Made by a program: the position numbers and the translations under genes
From: Planctomycetaceae bacterium
GTDB lineage: Bacteria; Planctomycetota; Planctomycetia; Planctomycetales; Planctomycetaceae
Direction: 5' to 3'
Assembly: GCA_029259875.1 (NCBI GenBank)
Contig: JAJDEK010000215.1
Span: 1-5,968 of the forward strand
Length of the DNA stretch: 5,968 nucleotides
Notes under the pieces: generated by a model
What the model saw: the letters and a program-made list of their open reading frames with translations, nothing else
What the model was told of the DNA's origin: nothing
Database searches by the model: none
Shown here: piece after piece, positions 1 to 5,063 of the stretch
Position numbering within the stretch: position 1 is the first letter of the stretch
Layout of the letters: each line of letters opens with the position of its first letter

Positions 1-273
1 GTCAATCCTCCGTTATCAGATGACGACTTCAAAGTTGAATTCCCCAACCACACATTTGTGAATAACAAAATTACTGGGGATTCCTACCGTATTGAAAGGT
101 TGACCGACAAAGATATTGCTCTTCAAGTTCTTAGTGCGAATCAGGTCAGTAAGAAAAATTTCAGAATGATCCTGGTCTACACCAATATTATAGCTTTCGT
201 GTTGCTTATCGGAGTAATTGTTTTCCGGCGGCTTCAAAAGAAGACCCAAAAACCAGATCCAAACTCAGAGTAA
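1..273 (+). CDS. C-terminal part of a membrane-anchored protein of unknown function (5' end outside window)
   Basis: The frame is open from the first base to a TAA at 271-273, giving 90 residues with no convincing start, so this is the 3' end of a longer gene. Residues 1-50 of the fragment are soluble-looking and include a 'DFKVEFPN' stretch followed by 'GDSYRI'. A similar pattern (F-x-V-x-FP, then a G-x-x-Y element) occurs near the end of planctomycete LolA-like or other secreted beta-rich proteins; that link is from memory and weak. Residues 56-75 are a clear transmembrane helix, followed by a basic tail starting with RR at 76-77 and containing KK at 80-81. By the positive-inside rule the tail is cytoplasmic and the bulk of the protein is outside. 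A GTG at 58-60 could be read as a start, but the reading frame continues upstream of it with similar composition. The gene lies 159 bases upstream of the peptidase gene on the same strand. Function is not recognised. Confidence 0.7.
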   Translation, partial: VNPPLSDDDFKVEFPNHTFVNNKITGDSYRIERLTDKDIALQVLSANQVSKKNFRMILVYTNIIAFVLLIGVIVFRRLQKKTQKPDPNSE

Positions 274-432
274 TGAAGCTTCATATGTTTATTGATAATT
301 TTCTATTCTCATAAATCAACTTACTTCACTTTAAGATTGTAAATGAGATAGACAACTCAGTTTCAGGTGAACCATGGGCTGTAGTTTTCTCTAACATGAA
401 ACCTCGCCAAAGTAAGCTAAGGATTACGTTAG

Positions 433-990
433 ATGTTTGTGCTACGTTCTGTGCTTGTCGCTCTTTTAATTGTCACATCAATGGGACTCATGTTGAACGA
501 AAGTTCTTTTTGGCCAAATCAGCATCAAATTGTATCGAGCCAAGATGACAGGAGTTCTCACCCTTCACTTGATCCTCAGAACCCCTGTGGTCCCGTTGCC
601 GTCAAAGTCATTTCTCAGTGTCTCGGTGTTTCCACATCGCTATCTAAGTGCAATGATGTCGTTCCATGCGATTCCCTGGGAAGGACGACCATGGCTGAAT
701 TACAAAAGGGACTGGAAGTATTAGGTGTTCTTTCAGTTGGAATCACCATTCAGCAAGAATCAATTTCTGAGATAAGACTGCCTATGATCATGCACGTTAA
801 CGACAATCACTTTGTTGTTTCCCTACCTAATAAGAACGGAGTTACGGTTATCATTGATCCACCGGAACTTCCTATTCGTGCTGACGCTCGCGCTCTTCCA
901 TTCTATTGGAATGGTAATGCATTGCTCTGTTCAACCTCGAAGGCTGCGCTCAATAACGAACTCACTCGATTGGGAGTGAACGTGCAGTAA
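433..990 (+). CDS. Exported C39-like cysteine peptidase, stand-alone
   Basis: The product has 185 residues. Residues 1-21 form a hydrophobic export signal or membrane anchor with one Arg at position 5. The rest reads as a papain-fold peptidase C39-like domain: an 'NPCGPVAVKVISQCLGV' block at 50-66 with probable catalytic Cys52, a 'TTMAEL..GLEVLGV' helix at 85-99, and 'NHFVV' at 125-129 with probable catalytic His126, followed by Asp142 in 'IDPP'. Cys-His-Asp spacing fits the family. The usual oxyanion Gln six residues before the Cys is absent; Gln49 lies only three before it. C39 domains usually sit at the N-terminus of bacteriocin ABC exporters and cleave double-glycine leaders, but this one has no ABC or membrane domain, so its substrate is unknown. 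The ATG at 433 is supported by AAGGA at 419-423 with 9-base spacing. The DUF1573 gene follows after 81 bases, probably as an operon. Activity is inferred. Confidence 0.75.
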   Translation: MFVLRSVLVALLIVTSMGLMLNESSFWPNQHQIVSSQDDRSSHPSLDPQNPCGPVAVKVISQCLGVSTSLSKCNDVVPCDSLGRTTMAELQKGLEVLGVLSVGITIQQESISEIRLPMIMHVNDNHFVVSLPNKNGVTVIIDPPELPIRADARALPFYWNGNALLCSTSKAALNNELTRLGVNVQ

Positions 991-1067
991 GCAGCCTGCA
1001 TTCAGTATATATTATTCCTAAGTATCTCTCTTGCGAGTATTTCTCCAAAAATTCCACAAGGCTGCTT
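989..1067 (+). promoter_or_regulatory. 9-bp inverted repeat linking a stop codon to the next gene's ribosome-binding site
   Basis: AAGCAGCCT at 989-997 is the exact reverse complement of AGGCTGCTT at 1059-1067. The left arm starts inside the TAA of the peptidase gene (988-990). The right arm includes the only Shine-Dalgarno-like bases (AAGG, 1058-1061) before the ATG at 1072. In RNA this would be a 9-bp stem with a 61-base loop that masks the ribosome-binding site unless a ribosome terminating upstream opens it. Such an arrangement would couple translation of the two genes. The repeat is directly visible; the function is inferred. Confidence 0.4.
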
Positions 1068-1071
1068 CACA

Positions 1072-2091
1072 ATGTATCGCTGTTTTTTTGTCGTATTGAT
1101 TTTGGGTTGCTCTGGTCACTCGGATTCCGATCCTAAATCCGACGCGCAATTGCAAATCGAGGACTTTGGCAAAGACTTTGGCACTGTCTTGCCGGGCGAA
1201 TCATTAGAGGCATCGATCGAACTGAAAAACATTGGGGGAGAAAATTTGCAAATTAAAAATCTACGTACGTCTTGTGGGTGTGCCCCAGCCACAATCGAAC
1301 AAGAATCCCTCTCCCCTGGACAAACCACACGAATTAATGTCAATATGCACGCTCCTCCACAACCCGGTACTTTTAATCATATGGTCTTATTTGAAACCAA
1401 TGATAGTCGTCACCAACAAGTTCATATGCCTCTCAAAGGAAAGGCCGAGTGGCCTGTTGATGTGAAGCCTTCAATGATTACTGTGCCTACATTAAGAGTC
1501 GGTGAAGTATTTAGCAGGGAACTAAGAGTATTTCGTACCGATAGAGAAAGAATATCAGGACTGTCCATCAAATCTTCAAATAGTAAGATTAAGGTCTCCA
1601 AGCCTACCACAAGGGGACTGGAGCAAGTTATTGAGGTCTCTGTAGCCACAGACAAACTCGGCAAAATTGAAGGCTATCTTCAAATTGACACAAAGGACTC
1701 TCATCGACCGAATATCGTTGTTCCTGTAAGAGCTAACATCATAGAAGATTCGCAAGTTCGGCCTGATAAACTGCTACTTGGACAAAAAACTGTTAACGAA
1801 CAAGTGGCTTGCGAAGTTGTTGTCATTCTACCTAAAGAAGATAAGGTCGTGGAGATATCTACGCAGAGTGCTGATTGGATCATTGATACATGGGAGCAAA
1901 CAAGAATTAATGAGCAAATGGTACGAGTTTCCATCAAAATGACATTACCCTCCCAAATTGGTTATTTACGTTCACAATTACATCTGAGTACAAAAAAAAA
2001 ATCACAGCCTCTAAAGGTAGGCTTGTCTTGTTATGTTTTAGCTAGATCGGGAGAACCCACTAGTCGTGAGGAGATCAAGCCTTCGCAATAA
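1072..2091 (+). CDS. DUF1573 lipoprotein with Ig-like repeats
   Basis: The product has 339 residues. The short hydrophobic N-terminus ends in an ILGC lipobox-like motif, so Cys13 is the probable lipidated residue, followed by a Ser/Asp-rich linker. Residues about 28-125 are a typical DUF1573 domain: 'DFGTVLPGE' type opening, 'IELKNIGGENLQIKNLRTSCGCA' region with Cys68 and Cys70, and 'SLSPGQTTRINV' at 79-90. This is a beta-sandwich of the ASPM/SPD-2/Hydin (Ig-like) class. Residues about 126-225 and 226-325 look like two further, more divergent beta-sandwich repeats that lack the SCGC motif. DUF1573 proteins are common in Planctomycetota and Bacteroidota; their biochemical role is not established. 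The protein is probably anchored to a membrane and faces the periplasm. A run of ten adenines at 1992-2001 encodes Lys residues in the last domain. Translation may be coupled to the upstream peptidase gene. No good terminator is visible in the 76 bases before the convergent gene. Confidence 0.85.
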   Translation: MYRCFFVVLILGCSGHSDSDPKSDAQLQIEDFGKDFGTVLPGESLEASIELKNIGGENLQIKNLRTSCGCAPATIEQESLSPGQTTRINVNMHAPPQPGTFNHMVLFETNDSRHQQVHMPLKGKAEWPVDVKPSMITVPTLRVGEVFSRELRVFRTDRERISGLSIKSSNSKIKVSKPTTRGLEQVIEVSVATDKLGKIEGYLQIDTKDSHRPNIVVPVRANIIEDSQVRPDKLLLGQKTVNEQVACEVVVILPKEDKVVEISTQSADWIIDTWEQTRINEQMVRVSIKMTLPSQIGYLRSQLHLSTKKKSQPLKVGLSCYVLARSGEPTSREEIKPSQ

Positions 2092-2167
2092 CATATTGAA
2101 TGAATTTCGTTGTCCCATTGTTAGTGATTTTGTCTTTCTCCTTGTGCAAGTAAAAATCCAAGCAGTG

Positions 2168-3097
2168 TTATTTCACTTTGTTCGGCTGTTGCGTGATCAA
2201 CTGATAATGCTCCACGCGGCGATTCATCTCAAAATTAAGGATCCCCTCTTTATAAGGAATCGTTTCGTCGAGATCACAGGTGTGGATGATTAATTCGTCA
2301 GCGTTGGTTTTCGCGACTGCACGAATTTCACCCGAAGGTGCGATCACACAGCTTTCACCTAGCTGGTCTACACCCTCTTCGCAGCCCGTTTTGGCCGCTC
2401 CTAAAACCCAGGTTCCGTTCTGATACGCACCCGCCTGCATACTAAGCTGATTATGAAAGCCAACCAGTGGATCTAGTTCGGGGTATTCTGGAATCTGCAT
2501 TGGTGTGTTGTAACCCAGTAAAATGAGTTCGACACCCTGTAGGCCGAGCACGCGGTAGGTTTCTGCCCAGCGGCGGTCATTACAAATACACATGCCTACA
2601 ATTCCGCCGAAGGCATTCCAGACCTGAAAGCCTAGGTTGCCAACATCAAAATAACGCTTTTCCAAATTTTGAAACGGATTTTGTGGTCGGTGCTCTGCAT
2701 GACCTGGTAGATGAATTTTCCGATGTTTGCCGACGATTCGCCCATCGCGTTCCACAAGCAACGAAGAATTGTATCGACGGGTTTTTCCCTGCTCATCGAC
2801 GATTTCAGCATAGCCGAGACAGAAGCCGATTTTGAGGCGTTGGGCTTCATCAAACAGAGGCTGCGTTAGTGGACCCGGCATTTCGCGTTCGAAAAAAGTA
2901 TCAATCTCAGCCTGATCTTCAATGAACCAATGGGGAAAGAACGCGGTCAGACAGCACTCGGGAAAAAGAACCAACTCGCTACCTCGGTGAGCCGCTTCTT
3001 GCAGTAAGCCAATCAAACGCTCGACGACTTCGGATCTTGTTTCTGCAAGAGGAATCGGTCCCATCTGGGCCACAGCAATCGTAATCGGTCTGCTCAT
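2168..3097 (-). CDS. N-carbamoyl-D-amino-acid hydrolase (nitrilase superfamily)
   Basis: This 309-residue enzyme of the carbon-nitrogen hydrolase superfamily closely matches Agrobacterium D-carbamoylase (about 304 residues, EC 3.5.1.77), which hydrolyses N-carbamoyl-D-amino acids to D-amino acids, CO2 and ammonia in the cytoplasm. With the ATG at 3097 as residue 1, the residue numbers coincide with that enzyme: Glu47 in 'LFPE', Lys127 in 'RKIHLPG' and Cys172 in 'CICNDRRW' form the triad, and Arg175, Arg176 and Thr198 ('GYNTP') match its substrate-carboxylate site. Also shared are the 'EMPGPL' segment, 'FGxxLGYAE'-type strand, 'LEKRYF' and 'SMQAGAYQNG'. A TTG at 3103 would add Met-Thr (311 residues); the ATG is preferred because the N-terminus then aligns without a gap, although the AAAGAG at 3109-3114 on this strand suits either. 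Position 144 is Asn where the Agrobacterium enzyme has His. No hydantoinase, racemase or transporter gene is adjacent. A related ureido or amide substrate remains possible. Confidence 0.88.
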   Translation of the reverse strand: MSRPITIAVAQMGPIPLAETRSEVVERLIGLLQEAAHRGSELVLFPECCLTAFFPHWFIEDQAEIDTFFEREMPGPLTQPLFDEAQRLKIGFCLGYAEIVDEQGKTRRYNSSLLVERDGRIVGKHRKIHLPGHAEHRPQNPFQNLEKRYFDVGNLGFQVWNAFGGIVGMCICNDRRWAETYRVLGLQGVELILLGYNTPMQIPEYPELDPLVGFHNQLSMQAGAYQNGTWVLGAAKTGCEEGVDQLGESCVIAPSGEIRAVAKTNADELIIHTCDLDETIPYKEGILNFEMNRRVEHYQLITQQPNKVK

Positions 3098-3142
3098 AGT
3101 CAATCAAACTCTTTGCGTTTAGGGCTGTAAATCATGATTGGC

Positions 3143-3171
3143 ATTTTGGTGTTTAGATTGCATGATATCAA
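3143..3171 (-). promoter_or_regulatory. Candidate sigma-70-type promoter for the carbamoylase gene
   Basis: On the minus strand, TTGATA (3171-3166) is followed after 17 bases by CAAAAT (3148-3143). The -35 matches consensus at five of six positions and the -10 at four of six, but the -10 lacks the important first T. It would give a leader of about 40 bases before the ATG at 3097. This is the best pair found upstream of the gene and is only a weak call. Confidence 0.25.
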
Positions 3172-3314
3172 TTTGGGTGAAGGCGTCCATTGTGAGCCTG
3201 AGTTCCTGTATGTGATAGGGAGCCTCAATTACAACTGAGATGTTGGTGGAAACCTGGTCTCGTTTCTCAAAGATGATGATGTTGCAAATAATCAACAGAA
3301 CATACTTTCTCTGT

Positions 3315-3342
3315 TTGACATGCTATTTGTGTAAGCTAGGAT
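3315..3342 (+). promoter_or_regulatory. Sigma-70-type promoter for the PDZ-protein gene
   Basis: A perfect -35 box TTGACA (3315-3320) is followed after 16 bases by TAGGAT (3337-3342), which keeps the T, A and final AT of the -10 consensus. Transcription would begin near 3349 and leave a leader of about 100 bases before the ATG at 3452. This is the strongest promoter-like sequence in the window. Confidence 0.5.
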
Positions 3343-3369
3343 AGGGTAAATAGGTTGAGTATATTGGCG

Positions 3370-3385
3370 TTGAGGAACCCCTCAA
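3370..3385 (+). promoter_or_regulatory. Short stem-loop in the leader of the PDZ-protein gene
   Basis: TTGAGG and CCTCAA form a perfect 6-bp stem around the 4-base loop AACC. It lies about 20 bases after the expected transcription start and 66 bases before the start codon. No U-run follows it, so it is not an intrinsic terminator. A 5'-end stabilising hairpin or a protein-binding site is possible; the role is unknown. Confidence 0.3.
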
Positions 3386-3451
3386 ATCGAGAAGCTCAGC
3401 AAACAAATTTTCATGCGTGTCGTAATAGAATGAGAAAAAAGGGTTACTACG

Positions 3452-4192
3452 ATGAATTTGCAGAAATCTATACTAGGCAAGGGTTTGCTATGCCTTCTCG
3501 CACTTTTTTTAGTGATGAATTATGAATCACAGGCTCAAGAAGGTACTGCTAAGAAGAAATCAGTTTCTACTGCCCGACAGAAATATGCTGCTCTGATGAG
3601 CGAGGCTCATAAAACAAACTTGAATCAACATTATTCGAAATATTATAAGGCAACATTGGGGATTGTCGCGACCGCCGCTTCCGGACCTTTGGCTGCCCAT
3701 TTGACGAATGGTGCACCCGATTGGTGGACTGGAGTCGGAACGGACCTGAATGGCAATCCTGGATACGGAGTTGTCATTATGCACGTGGCCCCTGGTTCTC
3801 CAGCGGATCAGGCTGGGCTGATGAAGTACGATATCATTTTGTCATTTGGAAAACATCGTTTGGCTTCCGTACGTCAATTGAATGCTCTGCTTGAGAAGGC
3901 ACAACCTGGTCAGAAGGTTGCGTTGAAAGTTATTCAAGTTGGTGAGCAAGGAGCTGTGAGCACTGTGGAAGTGACATTGGGTTGGGCAGAACGCATCAAT
4001 GCACCGGCTCAAGGAAATCCTTCTCGTGCCATTACGCCTCATTTTCCACCAGCTTCAAGCTTTGGAAACGATGATGAATATCTCATCAACCCAAGGGCAC
4101 CGTTGAAGTACCAATATGCAGCTCCTTATGAGTATGCTCCCAAGCTGAACCAAGCACCTCCAATCGATTTAGGACCCACTCCACTCCAATAG
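3452..4192 (+). CDS. Exported single-PDZ-domain protein with Pro/Tyr-rich tail
   Basis: The product has 246 residues. Residues 1-28 are a classical signal peptide: Lys5 and Lys10, a Leu-rich core at 11-22, and a 'SQA' cleavage motif before Gln29. A Lys-rich, helical-looking segment follows at about 32-70. Residues about 93-178 form a PDZ domain of the HtrA/DegQ type, with the 'GYGVVIMHVAPGSPADQAGL' block at 104-123, 'GxxYDIILSFG'-like strand at 124-133, and 'LNALLEKAQPGQKVALKVI' at 143-161. No serine-protease triad, metalloprotease HExxH or other catalytic domain is present, so it is probably a binding or adaptor protein outside the cytoplasmic membrane. Residues 194-246 are low-complexity, rich in Pro, Tyr and Ala. 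The ATG is supported by AAAGGG at 3438-3443 with 8-base spacing. It has its own promoter and a strong terminator, so it is likely a single-gene transcript. The ligand is unknown. Confidence 0.85.
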   Translation: MNLQKSILGKGLLCLLALFLVMNYESQAQEGTAKKKSVSTARQKYAALMSEAHKTNLNQHYSKYYKATLGIVATAASGPLAAHLTNGAPDWWTGVGTDLNGNPGYGVVIMHVAPGSPADQAGLMKYDIILSFGKHRLASVRQLNALLEKAQPGQKVALKVIQVGEQGAVSTVEVTLGWAERINAPAQGNPSRAITPHFPPASSFGNDDEYLINPRAPLKYQYAAPYEYAPKLNQAPPIDLGPTPLQ

Positions 4193-4218
4193 GGTTTGAG
4201 TCAGCGATACAAAATTGT

Positions 4219-4261
4219 AAAAAACAGGCTATGCGCTTTATTGTGCATAGCCTGTTTTTTT
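4219..4261 (+). terminator. Strong rho-independent terminator
   Basis: The arms 4219-4236 and 4243-4260 can pair over 18 positions (one G-U pair at 4235/4244) around a 6-base loop TTTATT. The GC-rich core is CAGGCTATGC with its complement, flanked by an A-run on the left and a T-run of seven (4255-4261) on the right. It lies 27 bases after the PDZ gene's stop codon. The A-run would also provide a U-tract for transcription in the opposite direction. Confidence 0.92.
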
Positions 4262-4547
4262 GTGGCTGGCATGTTGGTCAATTTTCAGATAGGTGACCTG
4301 TATTTGAGGGATCATCTTTGAAATATCTATTTGTGAAAGATATGAAATGAGGTAATAGGTATGAGAAAAAGACAAGGGGATTCGATCAAAGTTTACTAGG
4401 GATCAGTGGCTGCGTAGTACCGAATAATGCATTAGATTCAGTGAAATGCGATAAGTCAGAACTAGCGGAACAAGGTAAGATTAGGTAGACTGAACTAGAA
4501 TAAAATGCAGAAAATCCTTGGAGCGAATCGGACGAGACCACATCAAA
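4262..4547. other. Intergenic region upstream of the RimB/RimK operon
   Basis: Between the terminator and the RimB-like gene there are about 286 bases. A candidate promoter sits at 4318-4346. Two tiny frames, of 12 codons (4361-4399) and 18 codons (4505-4561), are present but have no independent support. I see no hairpin with a U-tract, riboswitch core or repeat. Confidence 0.6.
4318..4346 (+). promoter_or_regulatory. Candidate sigma-70-type promoter for the RimB-like/RimK operon
   Basis: TTGAAA (4318-4323) and TATGAA (4341-4346) are spaced by 17 bases, with five and four consensus matches respectively. It lies just downstream of the terminator and would give a leader of nearly 200 bases before the ATG at 4548. 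The region is AT-rich, so chance matches are likely. Confidence 0.3.
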
Positions 4548-5045
4548 ATGACAAAGGTTAATAAGCCTACTTTACCTGTAATCGGTTGGCGCGAATGGGT
4601 GAAGCTCCCCGATTTGGGGGTGAAATCAATCAAAGTCAAAGTTGACACCGGTGCCCGGTCGTCATCCCTGCATGCTTATGATTTGAACGAGTTCGAACGA
4701 GCAGGGGAGAAGTGGATTCGATTCAAAATCCATCCTGTTCAGCGCAAAACCAATGAACTTGTACAGACTGAGGCTAAAGTTCTCGAATTTCGATCTATAC
4801 GTAGTTCGAGTGGCAAAGCTACGATACGGCCGGTGATTGTCACAAATATTGAATTGCTCGGTGTGATATGGCCGGTTGAGTTGACGCTTGCCAATCGTGA
4901 CGAAATGGGCTTTCGGATGTTATTGGGCCGCGAAGCGTTTCGGCAGCGATTTCTTGTTGATGCCGGAAAATCTTACTATGGCGGACAACCCAAGCGAAAA
5001 AGAAAATCTAGGTCAAAGAAGAAAACAAGACCAAGACAAAAATAA
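4548..5045 (+). CDS. Retropepsin-like 'ATP-dependent zinc protease' family protein (PF05618, RimB-like)
   Basis: The product has 165 residues. It opens with 'PVIGWREWVKLPDLGV' at 10-25, then 'KVKVDTGARSSSLHA' at 29-43, in which Asp33-Thr34-Gly35-Ala36 is the retropepsin-type catalytic loop, and later 'MLLGREAF' at 124-131, the hallmark of the family's C-terminal strand. Members are small single-domain aspartic-protease-fold proteins despite the historical zinc-protease name. In Pseudomonas the homologue RimB is encoded with RimK and is thought to process glutamate tails added to ribosomal protein S6. RimK follows here after only 18 bases, which supports that role. A TTG at 4518 would add ten residues with no ribosome-binding site; the ATG at 4548 fits the usual start of the family, although its own Shine-Dalgarno is also poor. 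Residues 149-165 are almost all Lys, Arg, Ser or Gln, an unusually basic tail that suggests contact with RNA or the ribosome (inference). Confidence 0.82.
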   Translation: MTKVNKPTLPVIGWREWVKLPDLGVKSIKVKVDTGARSSSLHAYDLNEFERAGEKWIRFKIHPVQRKTNELVQTEAKVLEFRSIRSSSGKATIRPVIVTNIELLGVIWPVELTLANRDEMGFRMLLGREAFRQRFLVDAGKSYYGGQPKRKRKSRSKKKTRPRQK

Positions 5046-5063
5046 AGACAAAGAAAGAATATC

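Larger units (their letters stand above)
3098..3451. other. Divergent intergenic region
   Basis: This 354-base gap separates the leftward carbamoylase gene from the rightward PDZ gene and should hold both promoters. I see a good rightward promoter (3315-3342), a weak leftward one (3143-3171) and a leader hairpin (3370-3385). No credible small reading frame, tRNA or repeat array is visible in the remaining stretch from about 3172 to 3314. Confidence 0.7.

Noticed and set aside
273..284. 12-bp perfect palindrome ATGAAGCTTCAT overlapping the stop codon of the first gene
   Set aside because: A palindrome of this length is expected about once or twice by chance in 6 kb, and no second copy or associated promoter was seen.
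396..547. Reading frame of about 49 codons starting upstream of and overlapping the C39-like peptidase gene
   Set aside because: It has no ribosome-binding site, its composition looks like an out-of-frame reading of the peptidase gene, and the peptidase frame has clear family motifs.
2092..2167. Possible terminator between the convergent DUF1573 and carbamoylase genes
   Set aside because: Only very short pairings such as CTTG/CAAG with a 2-base loop are present, with no proper U-tract on either strand.
2168..3097. Horizontal transfer of the carbamoylase gene suggested by GC-rich stretches
   Set aside because: Sampled 60-base lines varied from 38% G+C (2641-2700) to 60% (2521-2580), so the signal is too uneven to support a claim by eye.
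4361..4399. 12-codon frame that could be a leader peptide before the RimB-like gene
   Set aside because: Its GAGG would lie at or before the expected transcription start of the candidate promoter, and no attenuator hairpin follows.
4505..4561. 18-codon frame overlapping the start of the RimB-like gene
   Set aside because: It has no Shine-Dalgarno sequence or recognisable content; a translational-coupling role is possible but unsupported.
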